DNA from: Bacillus sp. JCM 19058
GTDB lineage: Bacteria > Bacillota > Bacilli > Bacillales_H > Bacillaceae_D
Assembly (NCBI GenBank): GCA_001310555.1
Contig: BAXO01000019.1
Span: 1 to 64,000 of the forward strand
Direction of reading: 5' to 3'
Length of the DNA stretch: 64,000 bases
The position numbers and the translations under genes are program-made. Positions 1-7,567 of this stretch are shown here, in pieces. Every line of letters begins with the position of its first letter. Within the stretch, counting starts at the first letter, position 1. The notes below the pieces were generated by a model, which was not told where the DNA came from, searched no databases, and saw nothing but the letters and a program-made list of their open reading frames with translations.

Positions 1-25
1 TAATGAAGCGTTAGCGCTTCATTCT
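1..25. other. Inverted repeat upstream of the SnoaL gene
   Basis: A 9-bp perfect stem (AATGAAGCG / CGCTTCATT, loop TTAG) lies at the window edge and is followed by a short T-rich stretch. It could be the terminator of a gene outside the window or an operator for the gene at 91. The sequence does not decide. Confidence 0.4.
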
Positions 26-90
26 ATTTTAATCATTTCGGACCATTCAGTCTATAAAATGAATATAACAAAACAGGAGAGGTATAACAA

Positions 91-507
91 ATGCCAAATC
101 ATATTTTTTATCAACAAGCTAGTGAGATTCTTAATACATTTCAAAACAGCCTTCTTGAACAGGATATTGAACGCTGGCTCGACCTTTTTGAGGAAGATGC
201 TGTGTTTGAGTTCCCTTATGCTCCAGAAGACTTTCCTAAAAGACTCGCAGGAAAGGCTGAAATTCGTGCCCATGTTGAGGGACTCCCTAATCTTCTGAAA
301 ATCGATAAGTTCTCATCTCTAAATCTGTATACTGATTCAAATAAGTCAACTATTATTGCCGAGTATAACTGTGACGGTACCGCGACCCAAACTGGGAAGC
401 CGTATCCGCAGACCTATATTTCTGTAATCGAACTTCATGATGGGAAAATCAAGCGTTTTAAAGATTACTGGAATCCGCTGATCGTACTTGAGTCGGTTCA
501 ATCATAA
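91..507 (+). CDS. SnoaL/NTF2-like protein (PhzA/PhzB-like)
   Basis: A 138-residue single-domain protein whose length and pattern fit the SnoaL-like NTF2 superfamily. An N-terminal helical stretch (LNTFQNSLLEQDIERWLDLF) leads into EEDAVFEFPYAP, and the end GKIKRFKDYWNPL is typical of the family. The fold forms a cone-shaped pocket used by small isomerases, cyclases or binding proteins; the substrate cannot be read. The start is ATG with AGGAGAGG upstream. It lies 37 bases before an NAD(P)-binding reductase in the same direction, a common pairing, so the two are probably one transcript. It is probably cargo of the degraded Tn7-like element A, because a right-end relic follows. The reading frame is intact. 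Confidence 0.75.
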   Translation: MPNHIFYQQASEILNTFQNSLLEQDIERWLDLFEEDAVFEFPYAPEDFPKRLAGKAEIRAHVEGLPNLLKIDKFSSLNLYTDSNKSTIIAEYNCDGTATQTGKPYPQTYISVIELHDGKIKRFKDYWNPLIVLESVQS

Positions 508-544
508 CTAGAACGAGCAAAGGAGGGAAAGGAGGGAAAGGAAT

Positions 545-1402
545 ATGGTACAAGAAAACATCACACTAATCACTGGAGCAAGTGGTAAGACAGGGAGGAG
601 GATTACGGATAGACTCATTGAATTAGGTAAACCTGTTCTTGCAGCGAGACGGCACTCGCAATCAAAATTGGACCGTTCTAACGCGATCTATTTTGATTGG
701 TACGATGAATCCACGCATCTCCCGGCACTAAAAAATGTAGATCAAATATATTTGGTTGCACCAGTTGGAGACACAGACCCAGCCAAAGTCATGATTCCAT
801 TCATTGAAAAGGCTTTGGCTCAAGGAGTAAAACGATTTGTATTATTAAGCAGTGCCTCTATATCCGAGGAAGAGCCAGTTTTCGGTCCTGTACACCTGAC
901 TATAAAAAGGTTAGCACCGGAATGGGCAGTGCTAAGACCCTCTTATTTTATGCAGAATTTCACCCAAACTCCGCATGTCGAAACGATCAATATGCAAAAT
1001 TTGATTATAAGTGCGACAGGCCAAGGGAAAATAGGGTTTGTAGATGTAAATGACATTGCTGAAGTCGGAGTGAGAGCTCTAGTCGATGTTAACCCGCACA
1101 ATACAGAGCATATTATTACGGGTCCTGACATTTTGTCCTATAATGAAGTCGGCCAAATCATTAGCGACGTCACTGGGCGGCCAATTCAGCATCAATCCAT
1201 CTCAGATGAGGAATTTATAATGAGATGGATTGATGCAGGGCTTTCAAAGGATTACGCAAGTTTCATGACTGAACTAGATCGGAGAATACGCGAAGAAGGT
1301 ACAGAAGCACAAGTAACAGATACCGTTTGGCGGATAACAGGGCGATCTCCGATTTCCTTTACACAGTTTGTGCAATACCATGCAAATGCTTGGAAAAAAT
1401 AA
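545..1402 (+). CDS. NAD(P)-binding atypical SDR/NmrA-like protein
   Basis: A 285-residue Rossmann-fold protein. The nucleotide-binding motif TGASGKTG sits at residues 10-17, and AARRHSQSKL after the second strand suggests NADPH preference. LLSSASI, RPSYFMQNF and the helical C-terminus with SFTQFV are typical of the NmrA/ergot-alkaloid reductase-like atypical SDRs, which reduce or sense NAD(P)H. It follows the SnoaL gene by 37 bases with a duplicated purine-rich ribosome binding site (AAAGGAGGG twice, 522-541). A strong terminator follows. The frame is intact. Substrate and true function are not visible; other family members are quinone or flavin reductases or regulators. Likely cargo of element A. 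Confidence 0.8.
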   Translation: MVQENITLITGASGKTGRRITDRLIELGKPVLAARRHSQSKLDRSNAIYFDWYDESTHLPALKNVDQIYLVAPVGDTDPAKVMIPFIEKALAQGVKRFVLLSSASISEEEPVFGPVHLTIKRLAPEWAVLRPSYFMQNFTQTPHVETINMQNLIISATGQGKIGFVDVNDIAEVGVRALVDVNPHNTEHIITGPDILSYNEVGQIISDVTGRPIQHQSISDEEFIMRWIDAGLSKDYASFMTELDRRIREEGTEAQVTDTVWRITGRSPISFTQFVQYHANAWKK

Positions 1403-1430
1403 TAGGCAATGTCCAAATTAATAAGGAATG

Positions 1431-1467
1431 AATAAGACCTCCAACCCCAAGGGCTGGAGGTCTTATT
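1431..1467 (+). terminator. Rho-independent terminator after the SDR gene
   Basis: A 17-bp stem with one mismatch around loop CAA, GC-rich in the middle (GACCTCCAACCC pairing with GGGCTGGAGGTC) and ending in TTATT. It closes the 91-1402 transcript and may work in both directions. Confidence 0.85.
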
Positions 1468-1489
1468 CATTTATATGGCCAGTTTGTGG

Positions 1490-1558
1490 AACAACTTAAA
1501 ACATTTTAATTTTAAATGACTTTATTATGATTTAAACCACTTTATTATCACGAAACAA
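1490..1558 (-). mobile_element. Right-end relic of Tn7-like element A
   Basis: Read on the minus strand from 1557 the sequence begins TGTTTCGTGATAATAAAG and repeats with a period of about 21 bases (AAATCATAATAAAG follows). This matches the TnsB-site arrays at the right ends of elements B and C. No tns gene lies beside it, so the rest of this element is lost or lies outside the window. The genes at 91-1402 are probably its surviving cargo. Confidence 0.65.
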
Positions 1559-1563
1559 CAACA
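1559..1563. repeat. Target-site duplication CAACA, left of element B
   Basis: CAACA directly precedes the left terminus TGTAGC of element B. The identical 5 bases follow its right terminus at 2820-2824. Five-base duplications are the Tn7-family hallmark. Confidence 0.75.
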
Positions 1564-1714
1564 TGTAGCTTTAAAATAAAGTTTGATTAAAAACACCTCA
1601 CAAACCTGTGTTTAACGGTAAATAAGAAGAATCCATTTTTTAAAAAAAAGATTGTTCAAAATGGATTCTTATCTAGCATATTTAAATTTCTGTTTTATAA
1701 AAAAAGTTTGATCA
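1564..1714 (+). repeat. Left end of element B, three TnsB-like sites
   Basis: Three spaced copies of a site of about 20 bases: 1564-1588 (terminus), about 1639-1660, and 1692-1714 (ATAAAAAAAGTTTGATCA). The middle site lies in a hairpin with arms AGAATCCATTTT / AAAATGGATTCT. The left end of element C has the same layout. Confidence 0.75.
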
Positions 1715-1817
1715 TTTTTTACCTGTGTTGCTCCAAAATCGCGCCCAGTTGCTGCATAATCATTAAACAGATGCTGTATATTCATTCTCTTCCTAAAAAT
1801 TCAGGAACACTACTTCT

Positions 1818-2252
1818 CTAAAGAGTTCTTTCTTGGTAGGGTGTGCCTTTCCCAAGCTCACAGTACTGCTTCAAGCTCAGCAAAAACATCGCCCAATTGT
1901 AATTGCAAAACTTGTAACATGACGTAATTTCTTTCCACTGAGCATGGCTTAAATCAACGGTTGTGGTGCCGTTAGATTCAGTTAATTCAAATGTAATTGT
2001 AGTCCCGATCCATTCCGGATCGGCATCAGCGTCCACACATTCCCAGCTAACCCTCTTGTCTGAAACAAGCTCAATGACTTTCATTTTGGCTGTATCATTA
2101 GGACCAAAGCGAAACTCATTCACCTTTCCAACGACCGCTTCCACTCTCAGATCCTTTGTCCATACTTCAGACAAGCCTTCCTTCGTTGTTAATGCTAAGT
2201 AAACCTGATTGGCTGGTGTTTTTATTTTTTGCAATTGCTCAATACTTGCCAT
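1818..2252 (-). CDS. SRPBCC / AHSA1-type START-domain protein
   Basis: A 144-residue protein of the Bet v1-like SRPBCC fold, closest to the AHSA1/CalC/YndB group. It opens with IEQLQKIKTPANQVYLALTTKEGLSEVWT, a typical first strand and helix of this family, and closes with the long C-terminal helix NWAMFLLSLKQYCELGKG that roofs the ligand cavity. Such proteins bind hydrophobic ligands or act as stress accessory factors; the ligand is unknown here. The ATG start has GGAGTTG upstream. It is the only intact gene inside element B and so its apparent cargo. The frame is intact and it reads toward the left end of the element. Confidence 0.8.
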   Translation of the reverse strand: MASIEQLQKIKTPANQVYLALTTKEGLSEVWTKDLRVEAVVGKVNEFRFGPNDTAKMKVIELVSDKRVSWECVDADADPEWIGTTITFELTESNGTTTVDLSHAQWKEITSCYKFCNYNWAMFLLSLKQYCELGKGTPYQERTL

Positions 2253-2363
2253 GCGATTTCAACTCCTTTTTCATGTTAGAATCCCTTCAAATTAACTAAA
2301 ACTATACATTCGGTAGAATGTGTAACATATTTTAATGTAACATATTTTAAGAAGAGTGATTTA

Positions 2364-2688
2364 TTAAATATTGCGATTAATGCGACTCCATTTTTCCACC
2401 TGTGGATGTTTAATACCTAACTCGTTTGCAATAACAATGGTTTCTTCTAACGGTAATAAAGGAAATTGTTCCCGGATACAATATAATTTGAATACACAGT
2501 TAAATAGAAGTAGTTTCTTTTAGAAATTCATGCTGTCTGTTTGATTTTATTCCTTTTAAACGAGTGGAACGACCCTTTGAAGATACATCTTGAATCTTTA
2601 ACCAAGGTTTATAATCTACTCCAATACCGGTCCCTCGACCTTGTTTAATCCACTTTTCAATTTTAGATGTTTTTTTTCTTTTAGACAT
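2364..2688 (-). pseudogene. Degraded tnsA remnant of element B
   Basis: The first 45 codons match the element C TnsA N-terminus in order: KQGRGTGIGVDYKPWLKIQD against KDGRGLGLGIEYKPWLHIQD, then VSSKGRSTRLKGIKSNRQHEF. After one or more frameshifts the other frame reads CIREQFPLLPLEETIVIANE, matching DIREQYPLLPIEETLLIADE of TnsA, and then stops. Everything past about residue 90, including the catalytic Asp and Lys, is gone. It cannot make an active endonuclease. It starts directly beside the right end, with no gene between, unlike element C. Confidence 0.85.
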
Positions 2689-2689
2689 A

Positions 2690-2728
2690 AAAACACCCCT
2701 TTAGATAATCATATCCAAAGGGGTAAAA
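2690..2728. promoter_or_regulatory. Inverted repeat between right end B and the tnsA relic
   Basis: CACCCCTTTAGAT and ATCCAAAGGGGT form an imperfect inverted repeat between the TnsB-site array and the tnsA start. A similar repeat with different bases sits at the same place in element C (17304-17346). It may be an operator or promoter for the tns operon, or a terminator. Confidence 0.4.
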
Positions 2729-2819
2729 CGGTGGAACTTTTTTTATAAACGATTCAACTTTTTTTTCAAAACAGTTTAACTTTTTTTTATAAACATCGCA
2801 ACTTTATTTCAAAGCTACA
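2728..2819 (-). repeat. Right end of element B, four contiguous TnsB-like sites
   Basis: Read from 2819 on the minus strand there are four tandem sites with a period of about 22 bases. Each has a core like TTTATAAAAAAAAGTT or CTTTGAAATAAAGTTGCG. This contiguous four-site array identifies the tns-proximal (right) end. Confidence 0.75.
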
Positions 2820-2824
2820 CAACA
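2820..2824. repeat. CAACA between elements B and C
   Basis: The right copy of the CAACA duplication flanking element B. It also directly abuts the left terminus TGTAAC of element C, so B and C touch with only these five bases between them. Confidence 0.75.
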
Positions 2825-2974
2825 TGTAACTTTAAAATAAAGTTTGATTAAAAATATCTCAAAAAACCGTGTATTACCGCAAACAGAAAGAATCCATTTG
2901 GAAGAAAGATTGATTAAAATGGATTCTTTCTTTATTGAATAAGGCTCAATTTTTATAAAAAAAAGTTTGATAAG
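2825..2974 (+). repeat. Left end of element C, three TnsB-like sites
   Basis: Sites at 2825-2850, about 2898-2917 (GAAGAAAGATTGATTA, inside the hairpin AGAATCCATTT / AAATGGATTCT) and 2951-2974 (TTTATAAAAAAAAGTTTGAT). The layout matches the left end of element B base for base in many places. Confidence 0.75.
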
Positions 2975-3079
2975 TTTCTGATGTGATCTTCAACAATCGC
3001 ACCTCTTTAATTGAAGAACGGTATTGGTTGTTAAATGAGTGTCATCTATTACCGATTGGATTAATGGTGATTTTTAAAT

Positions 3080-3280
3080 CTAACCTTTAATGATCAAGAT
3101 GTTTGAGTCATCGAATTCCCAGTTTGAGCTATAAGCAACCTCCCTATAATAACCATCAGTGTCGACGATGAAATATCCTTCATATCTTCCCCATGATAAT
3201 TTTTTTGGCTCCTTAACAACCCTGGCACCGACTTTTTTACTGTTTATCTGCTTTACAATACTCGAAACCTCTGCTATATT
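3080..3280 (-). pseudogene. VOC/glyoxalase-family C-terminal fragment
   Basis: The minus strand encodes an open fragment ending at a stop at 3080-3082. It contains the run KKLSWGRYEGYFIVDTDGYY followed by REVAYSSNWEF, the usual C-terminal half of vicinal-oxygen-chelate proteins (compare the family pattern W-G-Y-x-G-Y-x-x-D-P-D-G-x-x-W-E-V). The N-terminal half is missing: the fragment runs into the TetR operator and gene. This is a decayed cargo gene, cut by whatever brought in the TetR cluster. Confidence 0.6.
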
Positions 3281-3304
3281 ATAACTAACTGATCAGTTAG
3301 TTAT
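3281..3304. promoter_or_regulatory. Palindromic operator of the TetR gene
   Basis: A perfect 24-bp palindrome centred on TGATCA, with arms ATAACTAACTGA / TCAGTTAGTTAT. It lies 16 bases before the TetR start codon and overlaps the expected promoter. Size, symmetry and place are those of a TetR autoregulatory operator. Confidence 0.8.
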
Positions 3305-3320
3305 TTTAGGGGGGCAAATT

Positions 3321-3907
3321 ATGGCTGAAAATAAAGGTGAAAAGAGCAAACGAAAGGTATATCAAGCGGCAGAAGAACTTTTCGCCCAAAATGGACTACA
3401 AAGTACGCGTGTCGGTGACATTGTGGCTAAAGCTGGTTTAACACAAGCGGCCTTTTATCTTTACTTTAAAAGCAAAGAAGATCTGTTTCGACAAATGCTT
3501 CAGAAGTTTGACAAACAACTCGTACAGCTGAGTGATGCCGGAAAGCAAGCTCCGGACCTGCCACCCAAAGATATTCATCACCATGTAAAAAGCACATTTA
3601 TTCACTTGTTTTCGTTGTTCGGCGAAAATCCGAATTTGACCAGAATTGCTCTTCAACATGCGGACGATAGTGACCAAATTCGCAAAAAAATTGTGGAACA
3701 AATCTCGAACAATATGATGAACAATCAACGCTTCGGCATCGTAAGCCTGATATCGATACCAGGGTAGCAGCCGAATCAATTGTCGCCATCACGGAACAGT
3801 TGGTTCACAGTTTTGTATTAACTGAGGAAAAAACAATAACAGTACTTGCTGAACAAGTAGCACACATTTTTTTTAAATGGCATCCTCAACCATACGGGAG
3901 AAGGTGA
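3321..3907 (+). CDS. TetR-family regulator (frameshifted)
   Basis: A repressor of about 195 residues. The N-terminal helix-turn-helix is clear: AAEELFAQNGLQSTRVGDIV, then AKAGLTQAAFYLYFKSKEDLF. The frame breaks near 3740, after NNQRFGI, and continues in another frame as RKPDIDTRVAAESIVAITEQ to a stop at 3905-3907, restoring a normal TetR length. It should bind the 3281-3304 palindrome and control itself and the coupled membrane gene at 3913. The break is not in a long homopolymer, so it may be a real mutation or a sequencing indel. Confidence 0.8.
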
Positions 3908-3912
3908 TTAAA

Positions 3913-4461
3913 GTGTTATTAGAATGGCTGAATATGCATCTGCATATTTTGACTGTTGTTTGGTTGTTCCCCATTATCTTTATGTTTCACGATTTTGAGG
4001 AGATTCTCACCGTTGAAAAGTGGGTGAAACGAAACAGAGATTTTGTATTTCATAAGATTCCCCCATCCTTGCACAAATATTTTTACAGCACTTTTCAGAT
4101 GACAACTGTCCAATTTGCACAGGATGTATTCTGGATCTTTCTTGTTATTACAGCAGCAACGATTATTGCTGTTCTGTTTTCGTTTTACTTCCCTTTTCTG
4201 ATTTTGCTAGCATTGTTTTTCGCTCATGTCTTTACACACATCGGGCAAGCTGTATATTTAGGAAAATATACACCCGGTGTAATTACCGCCATCGGGCTTG
4301 TATTGCCGTACAGCCTCTATGCATATTACCGTTTACTGGGGGAAGCTGTGATTACCAGTTGGGACATTATCTGGAGTATTTTGAGTCTGTGTGTTGCAGT
4401 TCCTTTTCTCTTTCTCTACCTTGTTCGCGAACGCAACCGGGTCACTAATTCTTCGGGGTGA
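3913..4461 (+). CDS. HXXEE-domain membrane protein
   Basis: A membrane protein of about 182 residues. It has the signature HDFEE (family name HXXEE) right after the first membrane segment, a second conserved His in FAHVFTHIGQA, and about five hydrophobic segments. The family has no established biochemical role; the conserved His and Glu suggest metal binding or a membrane enzyme. I choose the GTG at 3913 over an upstream ATG because it follows the TetR stop by 5 bases and has AGAAGGTG upstream, which implies translational coupling. It is commonly found beside TetR regulators, as here. Confidence 0.75.
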   Translation: MLLEWLNMHLHILTVVWLFPIIFMFHDFEEILTVEKWVKRNRDFVFHKIPPSLHKYFYSTFQMTTVQFAQDVFWIFLVITAATIIAVLFSFYFPFLILLALFFAHVFTHIGQAVYLGKYTPGVITAIGLVLPYSLYAYYRLLGEAVITSWDIIWSILSLCVAVPFLFLYLVRERNRVTNSSG

Positions 4462-4534
4462 AAGGGAACGGACAGACGAGTTGTACGGGATATTAGACTT
4501 TAACGCTGAAGGCGGGGAAAACGTTTAACATATA

Positions 4535-5196
4535 TTGAAAAACATCACTTCACGGTTGCCCGGTAGCAAGGTCGGAGATTTTATCGTCAACTATTTCAAA
4601 GATGAAGAAACAGGAGGAAGCAAGGTAAGGGAAGCATTAATTTTGCGAAAGAAGGTGTTCATCATAAATTTAATTCTTTATCTACTGTTGATATTTGTGG
4701 GAGGAACCATTCCTTTTATTGAATATATGCTCGCAATCCCTGCCGGCATTATCGCCGGAGTGCCGACAATACCAGTAATTATTGTCGGCTTTGCAGGTAA
4801 TTTGATCAGTGTGATTTTACTTATATGGCTTTTTGATTACGTGCTGGCAATCAGGCATAAAAGAAAAAAATCAAAATAATCCTGACATGAACAGTTACAC
4901 GCCGAAAAGCAAACGTGCACAAAAAGCGAAAAAGCTATGGGATAAATATGGGATTCCGGGCTTAACTTTTTTTTGGTACCGGCCTGTTAAGCAGTCATGC
5001 AACCGCACTGATGGCCTGTTCATTTGGAGGAAACCGAGCCTATATATCGATATGGATGGTCATCAGTCTTGCAATCTGGTCGATAATAACCGGAGTCGCT
5101 GTTCATTTCGGGATGGATGTTTTTTTTCCGATAAAAAATGATGAACGGTATAATGCACCCATGGTATTGGTCACAAATGAGAAAAAAATAAGATAA
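4535..5196 (+). CDS. Small multi-drug export-like membrane protein (frameshifted twice)
   Basis: Joining three frames gives a protein of about 215 residues. The first hydrophobic part, FIEYMLAIPAGIIAGVP, is like the small multi-drug export family (Sm_multidrug_ex). The later part, KKLWDKYGIPGL followed by GTGLLSSHATALMACSFGG and SIWMVISLAIWSIITGVAVH, fits the same family. One break is at an A7 run near 4870. The other is at a T8 run near 4970 that needs T7. Export activity is only suggested by the family name. The start is uncertain, probably TTG at 4535. It is the third gene of the TetR/HXXEE cluster. Confidence 0.55.
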
Positions 5197-5205
5197 ACTA
5201 TAGCC

Positions 5206-5255
5206 ATGAGTAACACAAGAAAAACATACAGCCCAGAAGAAAAAGTCAAGATTGT
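5206..5255 (+). pseudogene. IS3-family orfA N-terminal fragment
   Basis: The first codons read MSNTRKTYSPEEKVKIV, the typical start of IS3-family (IS150/IS2-like) OrfA. The similarity stops after 17 codons. It is the edge of an insertion sequence that has since been deleted. Confidence 0.6.
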
Positions 5256-5312
5256 TGGCGTTTTTCTAGTTCAACTTTTATTCCAGAAAAGCGCTCGTTA
5301 ATTGAATACCTT

Positions 5313-5442
5313 ATTCAAAAAAGACACTTGGATATTCAATTACACCAGAAACATTATCAAGGGAGCCTTCCTGTAATTCAATAGCCATTAATGCTTCTTC
5401 AGGTACTTCAAATGGAGCTTTAATTTGCCATAGAGATGCCTT
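5313..5442 (-). pseudogene. Orphan C-terminal coding fragment next to the intron
   Basis: Directly 3' of the group II intron the minus strand carries an open stretch: SLWQIKAPFEVPEEALMAIE, then LQEGSLDNVSGVIEYPSVFFE and stop. It is protein-like, acidic and does not match a family I recognise. No matching 5' part is seen on the far side of the intron and IS200 element. It is a gene tail cut by these insertions or by deletion. Confidence 0.4.
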
Positions 5443-5482
5443 CTGTAGAGTAGGAGGAGGTTTCTCCCTCCGACCCCTCGTC

Positions 5483-5514
5483 AAACCGTACGTGCGGCTT
5501 TCCCGCATACGGCT
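5483..5514 (-). ncRNA. Group II intron domain V
   Basis: A minus-strand hairpin opening AGCCGTATGCGGGAAAG and closing CGCACGTACGGTT. The AGC catalytic triad, GNRA-type loop and bulge are those of domain V. Confidence 0.8.
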
Positions 5515-5574
5515 TTCCCTCCGTCAGTTCCCCATCTCCGGGAGTGAGTTGTGTTTCTTAATTTCGCTCTCGAA

Positions 5575-6770
5575 TCAGGAACGTTCGGTGAGTAAGTCCA
5601 CCATAGACACTAAACCAGCTTGTGCCAGTACTCTGTTAGGTATTCTCCAATTTGATTCCATAGAGCGTTTCTTTCTCATATACGCCCGTACTCGCATCCG
5701 TATCCATTCGTCCAGTCTTTGAAATTTCGATTTGACATTTCCGACCCGAAAATAATGACCGAATCCCCTTATGACTTCATTGAGTTTCCGTATCATTTCC
5801 ACAAGGCTTCTGCCTTGTTGTCTTCGGGACAGCTGTCTTATTTTATACTTGAATTTCTTCGCTCTTTCTTCCGGAAGTATCATATAATCTTTCCAAAAGT
5901 CGAATCCAAGAAATCGAAATCCCTCATCAAAATGGACTACTTTGGTTTTCTCGGTGTGCATGGCTAATTGGAGTTTTCCCTCTAGAATTTCCTGCGCACA
6001 TCGGTAGGCTTTTTGTGCTTCTCTTTTTGTCCTACAAAATATAATCGCATCATCCGCAAAACGGACAACGGGATATCCACTTTTCTTCATATACCAATCA
6101 AATTCATCCAGATAGATGTTCGCTAGTAACGGCGAGATGACGCCACCTTGCGGAGAGCCGAGCTGGGTGTCATAAAACTGGCCACCTTCCATAACTCCAG
6201 CCTTCAGCCATCCTTCTATTAAGTCCAATACTTTTCCGTCGGCAATTTTCTCCTTTACTTCTCCATGAGTCGCTCGTGCGGAATCGTATCGAAATAGGAT
6301 TGAATATCTAAGTCCACCACATATTCGTATCCACTGCGTTTGGCTCTTCTAACGATGTCCAGCGCTTGATGTTGCGAATGTCCTTTTCGAAACCCATAAC
6401 TGTGTTCATAGAAATCCTTATCAAATAGCGGTTCAATCATTTGCCTTACTGCTTGTTGGACAATCCTGTCTTTCACAATAGGAATGCCTAGAGGACGTTT
6501 CTTGCCGTTATCTTTCTCGATATAGTGTCGTAACACTGGTTCTGGATGATATCTGTTTTCCCGGAGGAATCGTTGGATTTCTCTTAGGTTTTGACCTAAT
6601 TCTATTTCAAATAATTGAATGGTTTCTCCGTCTATTCCTGCACTGCCACGATTTGCCTTAACAGCTAACCATGCGTCATACAGATTGGTATACCGATATA
6701 CTTTGTCTATAATGGAATAGTACTTGCGTTTTGGTTTCACATTATCACCACCTTCGCGCCTACTCACCAC
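5575..6770 (-). CDS. ltrA: Group II intron-encoded reverse transcriptase/maturase (frameshifted)
   Basis: About 398 residues over two frames. RT motifs are clear: NRGSAGIDG (motif 0/1), KKRPLGIPIVKDRIVQQAVR (motif 2), YGFRKGHSQHQAL (motif 3), DIQSYFD (first catalytic Asp), GSPQGGVISPLLANIYLDEF (motif 4) and RFADDAIIFC (FADD, catalytic Asp pair). The C-terminal maturase (group II X) region follows, with GFGHYF and LDEWIRMRVRAY. No HNH endonuclease is visible. The frame breaks near 6240, between HERLMEK and DLIEGWLK; restoring one G fixes it. The product splices the intron and primes its reverse transcription. Confidence 0.85.
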
Positions 6771-7567
6771 ATCGGTCTTATGGTCGCTACAGAAGACGAT
6801 TCCTTTCTTATTCCATCATGTTGGGTTGCGTGCTTAGGCAGATGCCAATCGCTTCCACCCAATCATCATGTACTCAGGCCGCAAGTCCACCTATTTCCTT
6901 ACATGGGGTTCCATGTTCGGCAGGCTGTTCCACTTAGTGAACCTTTTCATTTCATGCGTTACGTCTCCCACTCACTTCCATGCACAATGTTGACGAAGTT
7001 GGTTCCCTTTGCCTCCACACCATCACTTTTGGTCATGGTACAGGTTAGATGACTTCTTGCATCTACTCATCCGAGTTTTCTCCTCCAGTCTGTCGCCAGC
7101 TTTCATCGGCTCGGATTTCCTCACTACTACGAAACCATCCGCCACCTGCAGTGTCATCGGTTTGGCTTTCCCCTTTGGGTTATACCTCCCCTACCTAATG
7201 ATGTTTACCATTAGGAGCCTACAGTGCTTCCCCCAGTAATTGCACATTCTCTTCCATCCATCCTGACCCTAAACACGTCGATGTGCCCTATAGGTCGTTT
7301 CCCTTTTATTTGTTTCCCTATAGGATATGCTTTCACATAGGCTTCCCCGTCGTTTAGGCGGGTCGCCCAACATCGCCGCCACCTCTGGTTCACACACTGT
7401 TCCGGGCTGGATTTTGCCTGCAGACCTTTCAGATTCCTCTTCACAGAGGACACCCTGTCCATCCTTCTCCAGCTTGGAGGGCGGATGTTGCTTCGGCTAC
7501 GTCACTTTAAAGGGTAAAGTTAACCGGTGGATTTGAACCACCTAGATTGTGCAACAGTGGGGCACAC

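Larger units (their letters stand above)
1564..2819. mobile_element. Element B: 1.26 kb non-autonomous Tn7-like element
   Basis: Bounded by TGTAGCTTTAAAATAAAG on the left and, on the minus strand, TGTAGCTTTGAAATAAAG on the right, with perfect CAACA repeats outside. The left end has three spaced TnsB-like sites and the right end four contiguous ones, the asymmetry known for Tn7. Inside are only an SRPBCC-family gene and a degraded tnsA start. It lacks functional tnsB, C and D and could move only with help in trans, for example from element C. Confidence 0.8.
5445..7567 (-). mobile_element. Group II intron with reverse transcriptase ORF
   Basis: On the minus strand the element begins at 7567 with GTGTGCCC, fitting the GUGYG 5' consensus. 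It ends at 5445 with CUCUAC, fitting the 3' AY rule. A domain V hairpin lies near the 3' end (5483-5514) and an intron-encoded reverse transcriptase/maturase in domain IV. Its length is about 2.12 kb. It sits immediately 3' of the right end of the IS200-like element. Confidence 0.85.

Noticed and set aside
7211..7536. Open frames inside the 5' part of the group II intron
   Set aside because: They lie in the structured RNA domains of the intron and do not match proteins.
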